NCBI GenBank assembly: GCA_023052935.1
Contig: CM041294.1
Location: 152,106,899-152,170,898 of the forward strand
Length of the DNA: 64,000 nt
Direction of reading: 5' to 3'
From: Piezodorus guildinii
Taxonomy: Eukaryota > Arthropoda > Insecta > Hemiptera > Pentatomidae
Below are positions 1 to 10,466 of this stretch, piece after piece (position 1 is the stretch's first letter; the number at the start of each line of letters is the position of its first letter). The position numbers and the translations under genes were made by a program. Under the pieces are notes generated by a model that did not search any database, was not told the DNA's origin, and was given only the letters and a program-made list of their open reading frames with translations.

Positions 1-173
1 AGATAATCCATCTAGGCGTCTGAAGAGAAGATGACCTCGAGACCTTCTTGTTTAGATTGATTACTAGAGTGCTGCCAATGAGCAGTTTCTCTTCATGTTT
101 TTCATGGGCACTATCTTTTAACAGCATATTTACTTGATGTATTATAATATACAGTTGTAAATTTCAATAAAAT
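1..173 (+). mobile_element. 3' end of a Jockey-type LINE (family J2)
   Basis: The first bases read like the end of a Jockey-type reverse transcriptase ORF (a run resembling RRLKRRWPRDLL) followed by a short 3' UTR that ends CAGTTGTAAATTTCAATAAA. The same ending occurs at 39480-39525 and, diverged, at 4615-4660. The copy enters from outside the window and is non-coding here. Confidence 0.6.
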
Positions 174-181
174 ATATGTGT

Positions 182-243
<62 letters not shown>
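174..243. repeat. (AT)n microsatellite
   Basis: An almost pure TA dinucleotide run directly follows the LINE 3' end, then a short poly-A. Confidence 0.95.
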
Positions 244-248
<5 letters not shown>

Positions 249-1599
249 AAAAAAATCTAAGAATATTCAGAAATTTCATGAGGCTCATCACTATTCTATC
301 GAGATTCACCAGATCTCAGAAATACTTTTTTATTAGATTATAATTAAAATGGTTCAAAACCTAATAAGCCCTCATTTTCCAATCAAGGATGCGAGGAGGC
401 AAGAATTAAAAAAAAAAAAAAGAACCTAAATGCTTCATGTTTGTCTCATAAAGATCTAGTCGTACTGTGGGAACCGATACCAGAGCTAACGAAAAACAAA
501 AAAGATTTTATGACCTTTATTCCGGTTGTCAACGATTTCTGAGGAAAATCAAAATTTCAGTTTTTTGCTGTTATCCGTGGTTTTCATCAAACAAGTAAAA
601 TCTCAAAATTTGATTTTCTTTTACTGAAAATTGACCTTGTATATATTCTCTTGACATGAAAGATTCATAAAACTTGCTCCACATTTGGTAGGTCTTCCAA
701 ACCATCATAGCTTATAGCTTGTAGCAATGTTAGTTGCATGATTTTTTTTTTAAACAAATAAATACTCCTAATGTATCTGATTGAACCGAAATGGCTACCA
801 CTTCTCATCTTATACTTTGTTCCTTATAAGCCACCGTCGTAGGCCCCATCTCGTGGCGCAGCTGTCCGATTCGGAATGTGAAGCAATGGCCCAGCACCTG
901 CTGCCGCTCCATCAAACTGCCTTCCTATCTCTCGCTCTTCCATCTCTTCGGCTCTAATGTAGTGTCCCTGTCCTGCGTTTTTTTTTTTTTTTTTTTTTTT
1001 TGTATTATTAGTATCGTTCAGAAACGTTATGCGATGGCTCACAGATTAAGGTGATTTAATTTATGTATATACTCCCTCTCCTTCCCCCCCCCCCCACCAT
1101 ATTAGACTTGAAAGAGAAGAACGTTTATGCCCACAAGTACATATAAACATAAAATCTGAGCTTTCAGTTGTTAACAAATTACTAATCTACAAGACAATAA
1201 TGATACCTATACGGATTTGAGTGTTAAATATTAAAAATCTGTACCCTTACAGCGTATGAAGAGTCTTGGGTACAGTACTTACAGAGTACTGTTTCACAGC
1301 CGACGCACACTGGGGCGAAAAACCAAATTATTGGACAATGTAGTATTATGGCCTGACTGTTGGCGGTACGAAAAAAAGGTTAAACGTAGACCTCCATTAT
1401 TTTTTAACGAGGAATCGATTTCTGTATTCAAATTTTACGGAGCTTTTGGGCAAACCGAAATCTCCACTTTTCAATATAAGAGGAGTAGGTACTATTCAAT
1501 TGACAATAAAAAAAACATGAGCGAAATCCATACAAATTTTTACTCAAAATATTATAATTAGTTACCTTTACTAATTATGTTTGTACTTAATTATGTATT

Positions 1600-1600
<1 letters not shown>
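244..1600. other. No gene recognised; one GC-richer patch
   Basis: AT-rich sequence without a recognisable family. Bases 824-985 are clearly GC-richer and end at a 24-base poly-T, so they may be the end of a minus-strand retrocopy with a poly-A tail. A 101-codon ORF at 1256-1561 has no recognisable motif and is not called a gene. Confidence 0.4.

Positions 1601-1601
<1 letters not shown>

Positions 1602-1685
<84 letters not shown>
1602..1685. repeat. (AT)n microsatellite
   Basis: About 84 bases of uninterrupted AT dinucleotide. Confidence 0.97.
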
Positions 1686-1690
<5 letters not shown>

Positions 1691-2097
1691 GTATGTTGGT
1701 TTAGTAAAATATTAAAAAAAATAATAATTTATTAACAAATTTATTTTTATGATTCATGAGATTTGAAGACAATAATCCGTTTTTAAAGCATAAACAAACA
1801 TTTAAAAAAAAAAAAAAATTGAAATTTATAGGGACAACATTTGAAAAAAAAAAGCTAAAAAGAAAACAAAATTGTTTTTATCGTAAACTGGCACGAACCC
1901 GCTGGTAATTATTAATACCAAGTAAACTGTAGACTTTCTATTTGATTTCTGTGGTGTTAGATTTCTGGGCGATTTTTAGCGATTTTCGTTATGAATGTTT
2001 TAAATTTTTTGTATGTTTTTCATTAATAAAAACTTTAAGAATCTAAAAAGGTTCAAGCTGCATCAAACTTAAATTATGATAATAAAGTTGTTTATTT
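1686..2097. other. AT-rich spacer
   Basis: Poly-A runs and low-complexity AT sequence. No repeat family or reading frame recognised. Confidence 0.4.
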
Positions 2098-2435
2098 TAT
2101 ATTGAATGCCTTTACCCGTAAGGGTCATTGGCATATCTTTTTGTTTTAGACTCTATTATAAAACTTACTTCTTTCCAGAAACTCCATTAGGAAATCCACG
2201 TCCTGGCGGATGTTACAAAAGGTTTCGGTTTCTCAATGTGGTATATTCTTTACATTCTACCAGAATGTGTTTCACTGTCCTTATGATACCACATTTCGAG
2301 CTTCTAATTTTTTTTATTTCAAGCAATTTCGAATGACTGCTTCTCCACACCTCTCCCCAGTGTGTCGTTAGGAAGTTTTTCGTTTGCCTCAGCCAGTCTT
2401 CCCGAGGAACTTGATCAATCACCTTCATATAAATG
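2098..2435 (-). mobile_element. 3' end of an I-like LINE
   Basis: On the minus strand 2213-2428 encodes a peptide with TVKHILVECKEYTTLRNR, the zinc-knuckle-like tail typical of I/R1-type LINE ORF2 after RNase H. The following UTR contains ATGACCCTTACGGGTA and ends in an AT-rich tail. The complete I-clade element at 58.3-64 kb has a closely similar 3' UTR (GACCCTTAATGGGTA), which supports the assignment. 5'-truncated. Confidence 0.55.
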
Positions 2436-2675
2436 ATAATTATTGGAATAAAGTAGATTCATTAATTTTGATTCAACAAAATAGTTGTGGTAATTTTTTT
2501 TTTAAAAGGACATTTTCCATGGACGGTCATCTTAATAAGACATCTTAGGTGGAAATTATTAATTAAAAAAACAAAAAACTGAAGATGGAAAATGATAATA
2601 GAATCTAAGAAGAACAGCTTAACCAAAAAAGTTATGGAGAAATTCGAAATTTCAGATATTGGTTCTTTGTGTACC

Positions 2676-2925
2676 GAATGCATTGGCTCGGCCCACTCTG
2701 CGACGGCCGTGCAAGTGGGAACTTAGTCGCTCTCAACCTCCATGTCTTTTCCTATTCTTAGGTACTCACTTCATAGATGCTTGGTGTGCCAGATTATTGT
2801 TTTAAAACCCCAGATTGGTTAAAAAAATGAAATAACAGAATAAATAATTCTGCCACAGCAGGGATTCGAACCCAGCACTAGGATAACGAGTGTCGAGTGG
2901 TCTATCTACAGGACCACACAACTTG
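2676..2925 (-). mobile_element. tRNA-derived SINE, family SINE-B
   Basis: Read on the minus strand the copy starts with a tRNA-like head with an A-box-like block and a B box near GGGTTCGAATCCC, then a body ending near GGCCGTCGCAGAGTGGGCC. It aligns by eye with 5886-6130, with the head at 22013-22118 and with 54105-54165. Confidence 0.6.
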
Positions 2926-3059
2926 AATTGTTAAGGAAACTGAATTTTCTTACATCGAAGGTACTCTCACTATAGTTAATGTTCTTTATTATTATTGCCC
3001 GCTATACCCTTCTTCATGACTAGGTATCTTCTTATTCCAATTCTTGCGAATCAGAAAAC

Positions 3060-3185
3060 CCTCTTATATATTTTTTTTTTTTATTTTTTTTTATTGAGAT
3101 ATATTACAATTTGTTACAAAATGAACAATAATAATATTGATAAGAGACCACATTCATACTATATATACAGAAAATAATAATAATG
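3060..3185 (-). mobile_element. Decayed Jockey-type 3' UTR
   Basis: A poly-T followed by TTTATTGAGATATATTACAA and a spaced series of blocks (ACAAT..TGT, CCACATTCATAC..ATAT) matches the reverse complement of the J1 Jockey 3' end at 36900-37050. Old and diverged. Confidence 0.45.
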
Positions 3186-3660
3186 GTCAAATTTCTCTTA
3201 TATATTTGACCTCCTCACTCCTAGCCAGTACATACCCTAATTATAAGATCTCAACCAAGCTATTTATATATATACCATCTTCCAGAACTGCATCCTTTGA
3301 AATGTCCTTCATCATCCGTGCTACAATACTTTGCAACTCACTACCCATATCTCTTCCTAAAGTATCATCCTTAACCCATTCAAGCACCAGTTATTTCTCC
3401 TTATCTTAAAATATCAAACTTCCGCACATATGTAAATTGTCTTGTCTTAGTTATGCGATACATAATTCATAAACTTTTCATATATTTTATTTACATATTC
3501 TACCTATTTTAATTTTAGATATATTTATATAATGTAATCACTAAATAAGACTAATGTATGTAATTATCACTAAATAATGGCAGACAGACCAGACCTTTTA
3601 TGTCCATTGTTATTTATTCTTAGACGACAAAATGTACCAGGATAATAAAACTAAGTAATG
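3186..3660 (+). mobile_element. 3' fragment of a CR1-like LINE
   Basis: The frame at 3280-3409 reads RTASFEMSFIIRATILCNSL, matching the TAAFDRSFLIRSSSLWNSIP segment near the end of the CR1-like ORF at 56700-56800. A 3' UTR ends near 3640 with a diverged ACCAGGATAATAAA, recalling TCCCAGAATAAA of other copies. Confidence 0.5.
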
Positions 3661-4089
3661 AAAACATTTCATTTAACTGAGCTGGAACATAAGACATTCT
3701 GTTAAATAAAATCTATATATAAATCACTAGAAACTATTACCTGTTGAAAAGACTTTTTGTTTTGTGTCGAAAATACATGTTAAATAACGACAGCTATAAT
3801 ATGTTCTTGATATGGCAAACATAACCATTATGTTGACGATAAGATACACTGGCAAGAAATGCAAGTATTTCTCTGACATGTGTCTCCCCAGAAGCTCGTC
3901 ACATTCCGTAACCACTTTTTAGACCCTCAATAACAGTTGGCTTCAGTCTAAATGGACCTCTGCTACCTCTTCTTATAGCATACCACTCTAACTCCAGGAG
4001 AGTGAGGTAATTTTTTGCCAACAGTAAAATCGTACTATACACTACTGAATTTGTAGTTTCTAAAAATAACTGACAACTCTCTTGGTTCG
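3661..4089. other. No gene recognised
   Basis: AT-rich single-copy-looking sequence. ORFs here lack recognisable motifs. Confidence 0.35.
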
Positions 4090-4200
4090 AACAATTTTAT
4101 TTGGTAGTATTACAATTTGTCTCTATGTGGACAGTAATAATATTTCTACATGACCACATTCGTACAATATATACGAAATAATAAATGTATAGGTTTTTTT
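4090..4200 (-). mobile_element. Decayed Jockey-type 3' UTR
   Basis: Blocks TTTTATTTGG, TACAATTTGTC and GGACAGTAATAATA, then CCACATTCGTACAATAT, follow the order of the J1 3' UTR in reverse complement. No coding part is left. Confidence 0.45.
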
Positions 4201-4529
4201 ATTTTACCCACAACAGATACTTTTTAGAATAATGTCATATCTTGTAATATTAACAGGGTACATAAATTTTGATAAAATGTATGAAGGAGGTTACTTACCT
4301 AATACCTCCTAGATTTTAAGAGACGTTGTACTTGCCATTGTTAATAACGAATCTGATACAACTTAATTGTGTTCTTAAATCTGAAGAAATAGGATTTAAA
4401 GTATTTTAGAGGTATAGAATATTGCATAAAAGACAAAATGTAGAAGAAGACACGTTATGAGGCTTGCTTTTCATTAAAAAATAAATAAATTTAACAAAAA
4501 AAACCTATAAATTACTTTTTAAATATATG

Positions 4530-4660
4530 TAGATGGCCTCGGGATGTACTTACTTAAATAAACATCGAAGTACTCGCCCTTTATTATAATTCAACACTTA
4601 TGCTTATTGTATTTATGTAATATGCAGTTGTAAAATTCAATAAAATATAAATAAAAAAAT
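4530..4660 (+). mobile_element. 3' end of a Jockey-type LINE (family J2)
   Basis: Starts with GATGGCCTCGGGATG, a diverged form of the ORF2 C-terminal codons of J2, and ends in GCAGTTGTAAAATTCAATAA, the J2 3' terminus seen at 1-173 and 38940-39525. Confidence 0.5.
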
Positions 4661-4684
4661 ATCTGTTCACAAGTATTGGCTAAA

Positions 4685-4766
4685 TCTGGACGAGTCTGTT
4701 AGGCGGGGTTTGGTGTTATCGGAATTGAACCATCGGGTTTGGTAAGCCTATTATTATTATTAATGG
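4685..4766 (+). mobile_element. 3' end of an RTE-type LINE
   Basis: Matches the last ~80 bp of the RTE family: GACGAGTCTGTTAGGCGG, then TTTGGTGTTATCGG, then GGTAAGCCTATTATTATTA. The same ending is seen at 50360-50445 and in reverse complement at 14917 and 30361. It ends in the (ATT)n tail typical of this family. Confidence 0.65.
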
Positions 4767-5339
4767 CTAAATCTAATATAAAAAATTCTCGTGTCACGCT
4801 GTTTGTGTTAGTATTCCTCCGAAACAGCTCGACCGATTTTTATGAACTTTTCTGTACACGTATATTTGGTAAGTATGAGATTTTTTTTTTTTTTTTTTTA
4901 TCGTCACAGTCATGTCAACGTCTGCAGGCTCCATTACCTTTTCTGCCATAACTTCCCAGCCCCACACACTTATAATACATTCTTTATTTTTTATTTAACA
5001 ACCAAAATATTCACTAGAAATAATTTATATGTGAGAACAACAAGGTCAGCTAGTAATACGATAAATCACACTTTTAAAAATAAGTAACTTGTGTGGGTGA
5101 GTATAACAGATCAGATTAATACAATAATGATTCTAAATATATAAATAAATAAAATATATACAATGTTTAAAAGCTAATGAAAAAAAAATAGGAAAACATA
5201 TGGACAACATTTAAAATTCTTAGGAACTCAATAATATATAGAAACCCTCTGTATAGGAGGAGGGAAAACCCAAACCCGAGAGATCCCAACTGAGCGCGCC
5301 ACCGACTTGAGAACCATCGTAAGGCTATAGCCAAATACA
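4767..5339. other. No gene recognised
   Basis: AT-rich sequence with a poly-T at 4880-4898. No family recognised apart from the RTE tail to its left and Jockey to its right. Confidence 0.3.
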
Positions 5340-5665
5340 TACAGCACTTGAGGGAATCCAGCCAGTAAAACTCCAATAAAAAACTCCATATTCCAAAAAA
5401 ACTCCTATGAAAAGATTACAAGAGGTATCGGGTCCACTGCCTTTTCAACCTTCGAGGAGGATGATATGGATATGTGGAGGTGGATAAGGACTGTGATAGA
5501 TGTTTGAGGTGATAAATAATTCGGATGGAATAAGTTCTAAAATAAATGGTACATTGAGAGCATGCTGTAAGGTATTGTTGGTAACTTAAAAAGTTGCATT
5601 AACTACTGTTCGAATCACATTGCAAAGAATGCATTTGAAGTAAAAAATTCAGACTTTATGAACAA
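5340..5665 (-). mobile_element. Truncated Jockey-type LINE (family J1)
   Basis: On the minus strand this runs from a decayed part of the ORF2 tail through CACCTCCACATATCC to a 3' segment with TGGATTCCCTCAAGTG. It aligns block by block with 22370-22640, a better-preserved J1 copy in the same orientation. Several indels break the frame. Confidence 0.55.
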
Positions 5666-5885
5666 ATTTCCTTATCGAAAAATACAATCATTCTTAATTA
5701 ATAAAGTTATGTATTTATGAATGAATGTAAAGTGTTTTGAACTTAGTAGTTGTGGTTGGCAATTTTTCTTGAATATAAATTTATAGTTTTGCTGCTTTAT
5801 AATTTATCCTTATTATTACAGCTATATCAATTATTATTCTTTAATATAATTATTTCCAAAGCAGAAATCATTCCCCTAGACTTAT

Positions 5886-6130
5886 GGAAGCGGCGTAGTC
5901 TAGTGGATAGAGCACTAGTCTACTGTTCTCCGGGTTCTGGGTTCTCGACTGAGGCAGAATATTATTTATTCTGTCATTTTAATTCCAGACCCGAGGATAT
6001 TTAGACTCTCCTGGGGTAAATCCTTCCTCTATACAGTGGGTACACAAAAAATAGGAGAAACCTGACGGCTGAGTGTGATCTCGGCCTAATGCCCTCATTG
6101 CACGACCGTCGCACAGTGGGCAAAATCACC
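5886..6130 (+). mobile_element. tRNA-derived SINE, family SINE-B
   Basis: The head GGCGTAGTCTAGTGGATAGA resembles a tRNA A-box region; a weak B box GGGTTCTCGACTG follows about 45 bp later. The body includes TCTCGGCCTAATGCCC and ends near GCACGACCGTCGCACAGTGG. A near-identical head begins at 54108, and 2676-2925 is the same family in the other orientation. Confidence 0.65.
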
Positions 6131-6640
6131 AATTTAGGTGACAAAAGTCAAGTCAAAAGTGTGGAATTTTTTAGTGCTTCTCCTTTTTTCAAGACCATTA
6201 ATACTAATATTTCCCGCCATACCGTGTTTACAAAGAAATAATAAATGAGTGAATCATTCCTGTTCACACAAGTGCCTAATAACCGCAGTGGGATTATCTT
6301 TATTCGATGGTCATTTATTTTGTTTGAGGGATATTTAGAGCAAAGTCTTTTTGCGTTCATTTAACAATGGACATTGCTGAGACAAGAAAGACATTATATT
6401 TCCAAACTCGTTACTGAATATACATTCCAATCTCACCTGTAAAGTTAATATAACAATTTGTAAATGTACGCCCTATTCAATATAGAAAAACTATTTAACC
6501 CCCAAGTTACCCAAGGATTTGTTTGTAGGGTTTGTTTCATCAATACTTCCAGTGTTTAGATATTACAAAGCATTTTTTTCTAGACACAATACTGCAATAA
6601 AAAGTTTTACAATCTATAATTTCAAGAATTTCCTAAATTA

Positions 6641-7024
6641 TTGGGTTGTTTCACATGAAATATCTGTTTTTATAGTATCCGAAATACATAAAGGATTTTG
6701 CAGGTCTCTGTTGTTTTCATCCGAATGTTTACATATTTAAAGTAAACAGAAAAAAAAACCAAAAGCCTAAGCTGCTCAATGGCCGAGTTTAAACCGTACA
6801 AAAATAAATTACTCGAAAATCGCGTGTTTCCATGTTCATATTTGGAGGTATACTAAAAAGTGGGTAATTGATTAGGAAGCTAATGTTTATAATACAAAGG
6901 TAGAGGATTAGTAACTGTTTTACTTTAAATATGTAAACATTCGGAAGAAAACGACAGAGACCTGCAAAATCCTTTATGTATTTCGGAAACTATAAAAACG
7001 GACATTTCATGTGAAGCAACCCAA
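6641..7024. mobile_element. Fold-back mariner made of two 5' ends
   Basis: Left end: TTGGGTTGTTTCACATGAAA and about 100 bp of the mariner 5' region in plus orientation. Right end: about 270 bp of the same 5' region in minus orientation, including the start of the transposase frame (METRDFRVI-like, stop-containing). Both outer ends abut a TA dinucleotide (6639-6640, 7025-7026). The normal mariner 3' end, seen in copies at 11391 and 19561, is absent. Confidence 0.75.
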
Positions 7025-7186
7025 TATTTTGAAATAAGACACAATTGCGTAATAATTGACAGCGTTTTTTAATTTAATCTATCCTCCTGTTTAGTAATCT
7101 TCTGTCTCCTGGATTCTTTTTGGTTGTTAATAGGTTCAAAATAGTTCTTTTGCTCTTATTATTCGGATCACTGCCCTCCTTTTAAC

Positions 7187-7480
7187 TGTTTACATTCGGA
7201 AGAAAGTCCCGAAGTGGATAACCCCCGGGAGCCGAGACCCGGATGCAGATAACCATCTCCTGGATAGGAGCGACCTCCGCGAAGATGGAGGAGCAGCGAT
7301 AGGGGAGGAACAATAAATATGATGAATGGTGGGGCCAATTCATTTGTAATTGGACTTGTTTAGGAGCCGGCATTCCTGGCGGGGGCGTAGCCCGGGGAGG
7401 GGGCGATTCTAGATAGCGGCCTGCACTCGGGAACCGGTCCGCGCCGTCACCTCTTTGCCGTCCAGTCATCTTTTATCAAT
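7187..7480. other. GC-rich patch of unknown origin
   Basis: Clearly GC-richer than its surroundings, with blocks such as CCCCCGGGAGCCGAGACCC and GGCGGGGGCGTAGCCCGGG. A minus-strand ORF of 95 codons covers it but shows no family motif. Similar GC-rich patches occur at 824-985 and 9380-9560. Confidence 0.3.
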
Positions 7481-7586
7481 ATCTTTGTATCCGAATTAGT
7501 GTGGAGTATGGAGTCCCACGCTACGTGTTTCTAACAGGGAGAGGATCTCAAATGTGTCTCACAGTTTTTAATAATATATTGAAAGA

Positions 7587-7856
7587 GATCACCTGTAGCA
7601 GGGTGGCTAGCGTAACAGCCTCCTATGCCAAAAGTCACGGGTTCAAACCTTTTTAATGGTAGTAAAAAATCCTTAGTTATACCCTCTTTCGGAGAGGACG
7701 TAAAAAAGTGGTCCCGAGCCTGTACGATGTCAGGTACTCCTTAAAGATCCCTATCGTATTTAAACCTGGATAGGCAAAATTCAGGACTCCCACTGTAGCA
7801 TCGTCCGATCAGCCATAGTAGCATAAAGTGACGTTAAATAAATAAACAAACAAACA
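7587..7856 (+). mobile_element. tRNA-derived SINE, family SINE-A
   Basis: About 270 bp. Promoter-like boxes: GGGTGGCTAGCGTAACAGCC (A box region) and CGGGTTCAAACC (B box). The body has CTGGATAGGCAAAATTCAGG and the tail CATAAAGTGACGTTAAATAA followed by (ACAA)n. Further copies: 9770-10026, 20360-20566 (minus), 26033-26312, 26960-27162, 29592-29794, 41091-41380 (minus). Confidence 0.8.
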
Positions 7857-8415
7857 ATATTTTTAATGGAAAAATTAGGTATTATACCACTAGATCTACA
7901 AAATATTAGGGCTCCCCTACAGTCGAGTAAAAAAATTGAAAAGTGAAACACACATTTTATTTAATATCTCTGGTTCTATTGAAGCTAGAAAAATAAGTTT
8001 GGTGTCAAAATTACAAAATTAATAGACTTAATAATAATTAAAGTAAAATGATAATAAGATGACAATTATTAAGTATGGAAATAAACAAAATTAAGATGAT
8101 AGTTATAAAGTATGGATGACAGTAATAAAGATAATTGATAAGATGATAGTTGTACAGTATGGAAGTAAACAAAATTAAGATGATAATATTTCTATAAGAA
8201 TATGTAAAGAGATATCAAGAAAATGATTAAATGTTTAAAGAACAATATATGAACAATTAAAATTTTAAATATGAACAATTTTAAAGTGATATTTGACGGT
8301 AATATATATATATAAAAAAAACATAGTAAAGAACATAGGTATTATATAAAAAGAACATAGTCATTATAAACGATAAACAATAGAAATGAAAAAAATTATT
8401 TTAAATTTCAAAGTA
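7857..8415. other. AT-rich spacer with degenerate direct repeats
   Basis: Short imperfect repeats of AAACAAAATTAAGATGATA occur at about 8086 and 8166, with related AAGATGATAGTT units between them. Looks like a decayed minisatellite. No coding potential seen. Confidence 0.4.
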
Positions 8416-9143
8416 CAGTAAACCCTCGTTATAACGAACTCCAAAGGACTAGAAAAGTCTCTTTTCTTTATAAAATAATTCGTTATATCCGAAAAATATA
8501 TTGTATGTACATATATGTCTTGGTGTAGATTCAGGTGGTTAAAAAGATATATTTTCAAGACAGCATTCAGCAAGACAGCTTTCAGGCACATGCTTATTTA
8601 GAAACTACAAAATCAGTTAAAACTATACACCAAGTACATATACCTATCATGTTTCACATTTTACATAATACTTTAAGATTAACATAAACCATAAAGCAAA
8701 ATAAAAAATTTAAAAAGGAACTTACAATGTCAGAATCACATTCATATAAAGTTAAAATAATAAAAATATATAAATGAAAAATTATCCGCTCACGAAAAAA
8801 AAAAATTAATGAAAAAACAATAACAAGCTGAAACTCAAGACGCCATAAGCTATCAAAGACTGTGTATCACATAATTCAGCTGGATAGAGGGATGAAGTAA
8901 GAAGGATTTGGACAGAAAGGCTTTATCTTTACCGTGAATTAAGACGTATCGTATATTTTTTCTTCTTCATTTTTCTTAATAACCAAACAAATTCAATTCT
9001 GAGGCCCACAAAAGTAGTTCGTTAGTTTGTTATAAGGGAATATTTCGTTATAAACGAGGAGAAAGCATAGTTTTATATCTATTTTTCAAGGGACCGCAAC
9101 GACAGTTCGTTATAACCGTGTTCGTTAAAAAGAGTGTTTAATG
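8416..9143. mobile_element. Pogo/Tigger-like non-autonomous DNA transposon
   Basis: Starts CAGTAAACCCTCGTTATAAC after a TA. Its right end, reverse-complemented, reads CATTAAACACTCTTTTTAAC and then GGTTATAACGAACTGTCG, also next to a TA (9144-9145). CAGTNNAACCCTCG-type ends with TA target sites are typical of the pogo/Tigger group. The interior has no transposase frame, so it would depend on an autonomous relative. Confidence 0.6.
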
Positions 9144-9194
9144 TAATGTAATATTAACCTAACAATTATATGTCAGGATATACAACGGAAAAAA

Positions 9195-9245
9195 ATATGT
9201 GAATAGGGAATGAAGGCCCACAATGTAGGCCGAAACGTCGGCACA
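9195..9245 (+). ncRNA. Candidate hammerhead-ribozyme-like motif of a Penelope-like element
   Basis: ATGAAGGCC, an 8-base loop, then GGCCGAAACGTCGGC. This resembles a hammerhead core: helix II GGCC/GGCC followed by GAAAC. Such motifs are known in Penelope-like retroelements. The 5' core (CUGANGA) is imperfect and no reverse transcriptase is attached, so this is a remnant at best. Confidence 0.3.
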
Positions 9246-9349
9246 TAATTAAAATATCACTAAATTTTAATGTGTTTCTCTTTAATGACCGGACTCTCAA
9301 CCATCTTCCTCTTCAGTATAGATAATATGCTAATATGCTAGTATCGCTC

Positions 9350-9600
9350 CTTGGCAATGAATCATCTCATACGATTATTGAAAAATGAGATCCTCCTTCG
9401 GGCTGCTAATCTAGACCTCCAGTTCCGAGGTCTGAGATATTTGGGAGCGGGCGTTGGTCGGCGGGGCGGTGAATGCCCTGCACTGCCCAGGCCGCATAGT
9501 TCCTTCAACTGCTTCTGCATTCTTCGCCCCCTCCTAATTTTAACGTTCATTTTTCCTCCTCTCGCTATGATTTCTACTGTATAACAGTACTGTGACTAAT
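9350..9600. other. GC-rich patch of unknown origin
   Basis: GC-rich block around GCGGGCGTTGGTCGGCGGGG with overlapping ORFs on both strands, neither showing a recognisable motif. Possibly the end of an unidentified retroelement. Confidence 0.3.
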
Positions 9601-9769
9601 GTATTTTATAAAGTACAAAATCCTGGAAGAATCCAATATCTAAGGTATTGCATATCCAAAAACAAAAAACTGGTACACGCGTCACCCTTCTCTCAATAAA
9701 CTCAATTAAATCAATTTAAGAACTTTAAAATAAAGTTAGAATTAAAAAAAATTTTTTAAAGAATTAGGT

Positions 9770-10026
9770 ATCACTTGTAGCTGGGTGGCTAGCACAACAT
9801 CCTCCTATGTCAAATGATTTTAAATGGGAGTAAAGAATCCTTAGTTATGCTGTCCTGCGGAGGGGACGTTAAAAGGAGGTCCCGAGCCCTGTAACGAAAT
9901 GTCAGGTACTCGTTAAACATTCCCATCCTAATACAGACTGGATAGGCAAAATTTAGGACTCCCACTGTAGCATTGTCCGATTAGCCATAGTAGTTAGTAT
10001 AAAGTGACGTTAAATAAATAAAGAAA
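9770..10026 (+). mobile_element. SINE-A copy with deleted B box
   Basis: Begins TCACTTGTAGCTGGGTGGC and ends with CATAGTAG..ATAAAGTGACGTTAAATAAA. About 15-20 bp including the B box are missing compared with 7587-7856, so this copy could hardly be transcribed by RNA polymerase III. Confidence 0.75.
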
Positions 10027-10084
10027 CATAGGTTAAAGAATTACATTGAATTTCGGTGTAAATATTTGTTTCTTATTAAATAAT

Positions 10085-10275
10085 CTTTTTTTTTTTTTTT
10101 TTTTAGTAATAACAATTTTTATTGAGAAAATTTTACAATCTGTCCCAATTTGGACATTAATAGTATTGCTGAATGATATCAAACATACTACATTCATACA
10201 ATATTTACACAACATAAAATTACAATAAAATATATACACAATAATGAATCAATACAAAAGTCAATAATTCACTTA
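10085..10275 (-). mobile_element. 3' end of a J1 Jockey LINE
   Basis: A poly-T (the poly-A tail on the other strand) then CAATTTTTATTGAGAAAATT and CTGTCCCAATTTGGACATTA: the reverse complement of the 3' UTR of the full-length copy (36850-37050). Only about 190 bp remain. Confidence 0.75.
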
Positions 10276-10466
10276 TACCTATATATTAAATAATCTAACA
10301 ATTGAAATTATTTTCTTGAACAATCACCTAGTTTTGCAAGCTTTTTATGATCTTTATCCATTACCTTATACAATTATGTCTATAAGATAACGTTTATTCC
10401 AAAATCTGTAGCTTCCCCACGGTATATTATTCATAAATATAACATAAGCGGAGATTTTTCAATATA

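Noticed and set aside
1256..1561. A 101-codon plus-strand ORF.
   Set aside because: No recognisable domain, no splice context, and it ends just before an (AT)n tract. ORFs of this length are expected by chance in 64 kb.
5890..5960. tRNA gene.
   Set aside because: The A-box-like and B-box-like segments are followed by a conserved 170-bp body repeated elsewhere; the cloverleaf cannot be closed. It is the head of SINE-B. The same applies to 20690-20760 (SINE-C) and the SINE-A heads.
7186..7203. GTTTACATTCGGAAGAAA resembling a piece of the mariner 5' region.
   Set aside because: Only about 17 bp match, without a TIR or further similarity; could be chance or a trace of gap repair.
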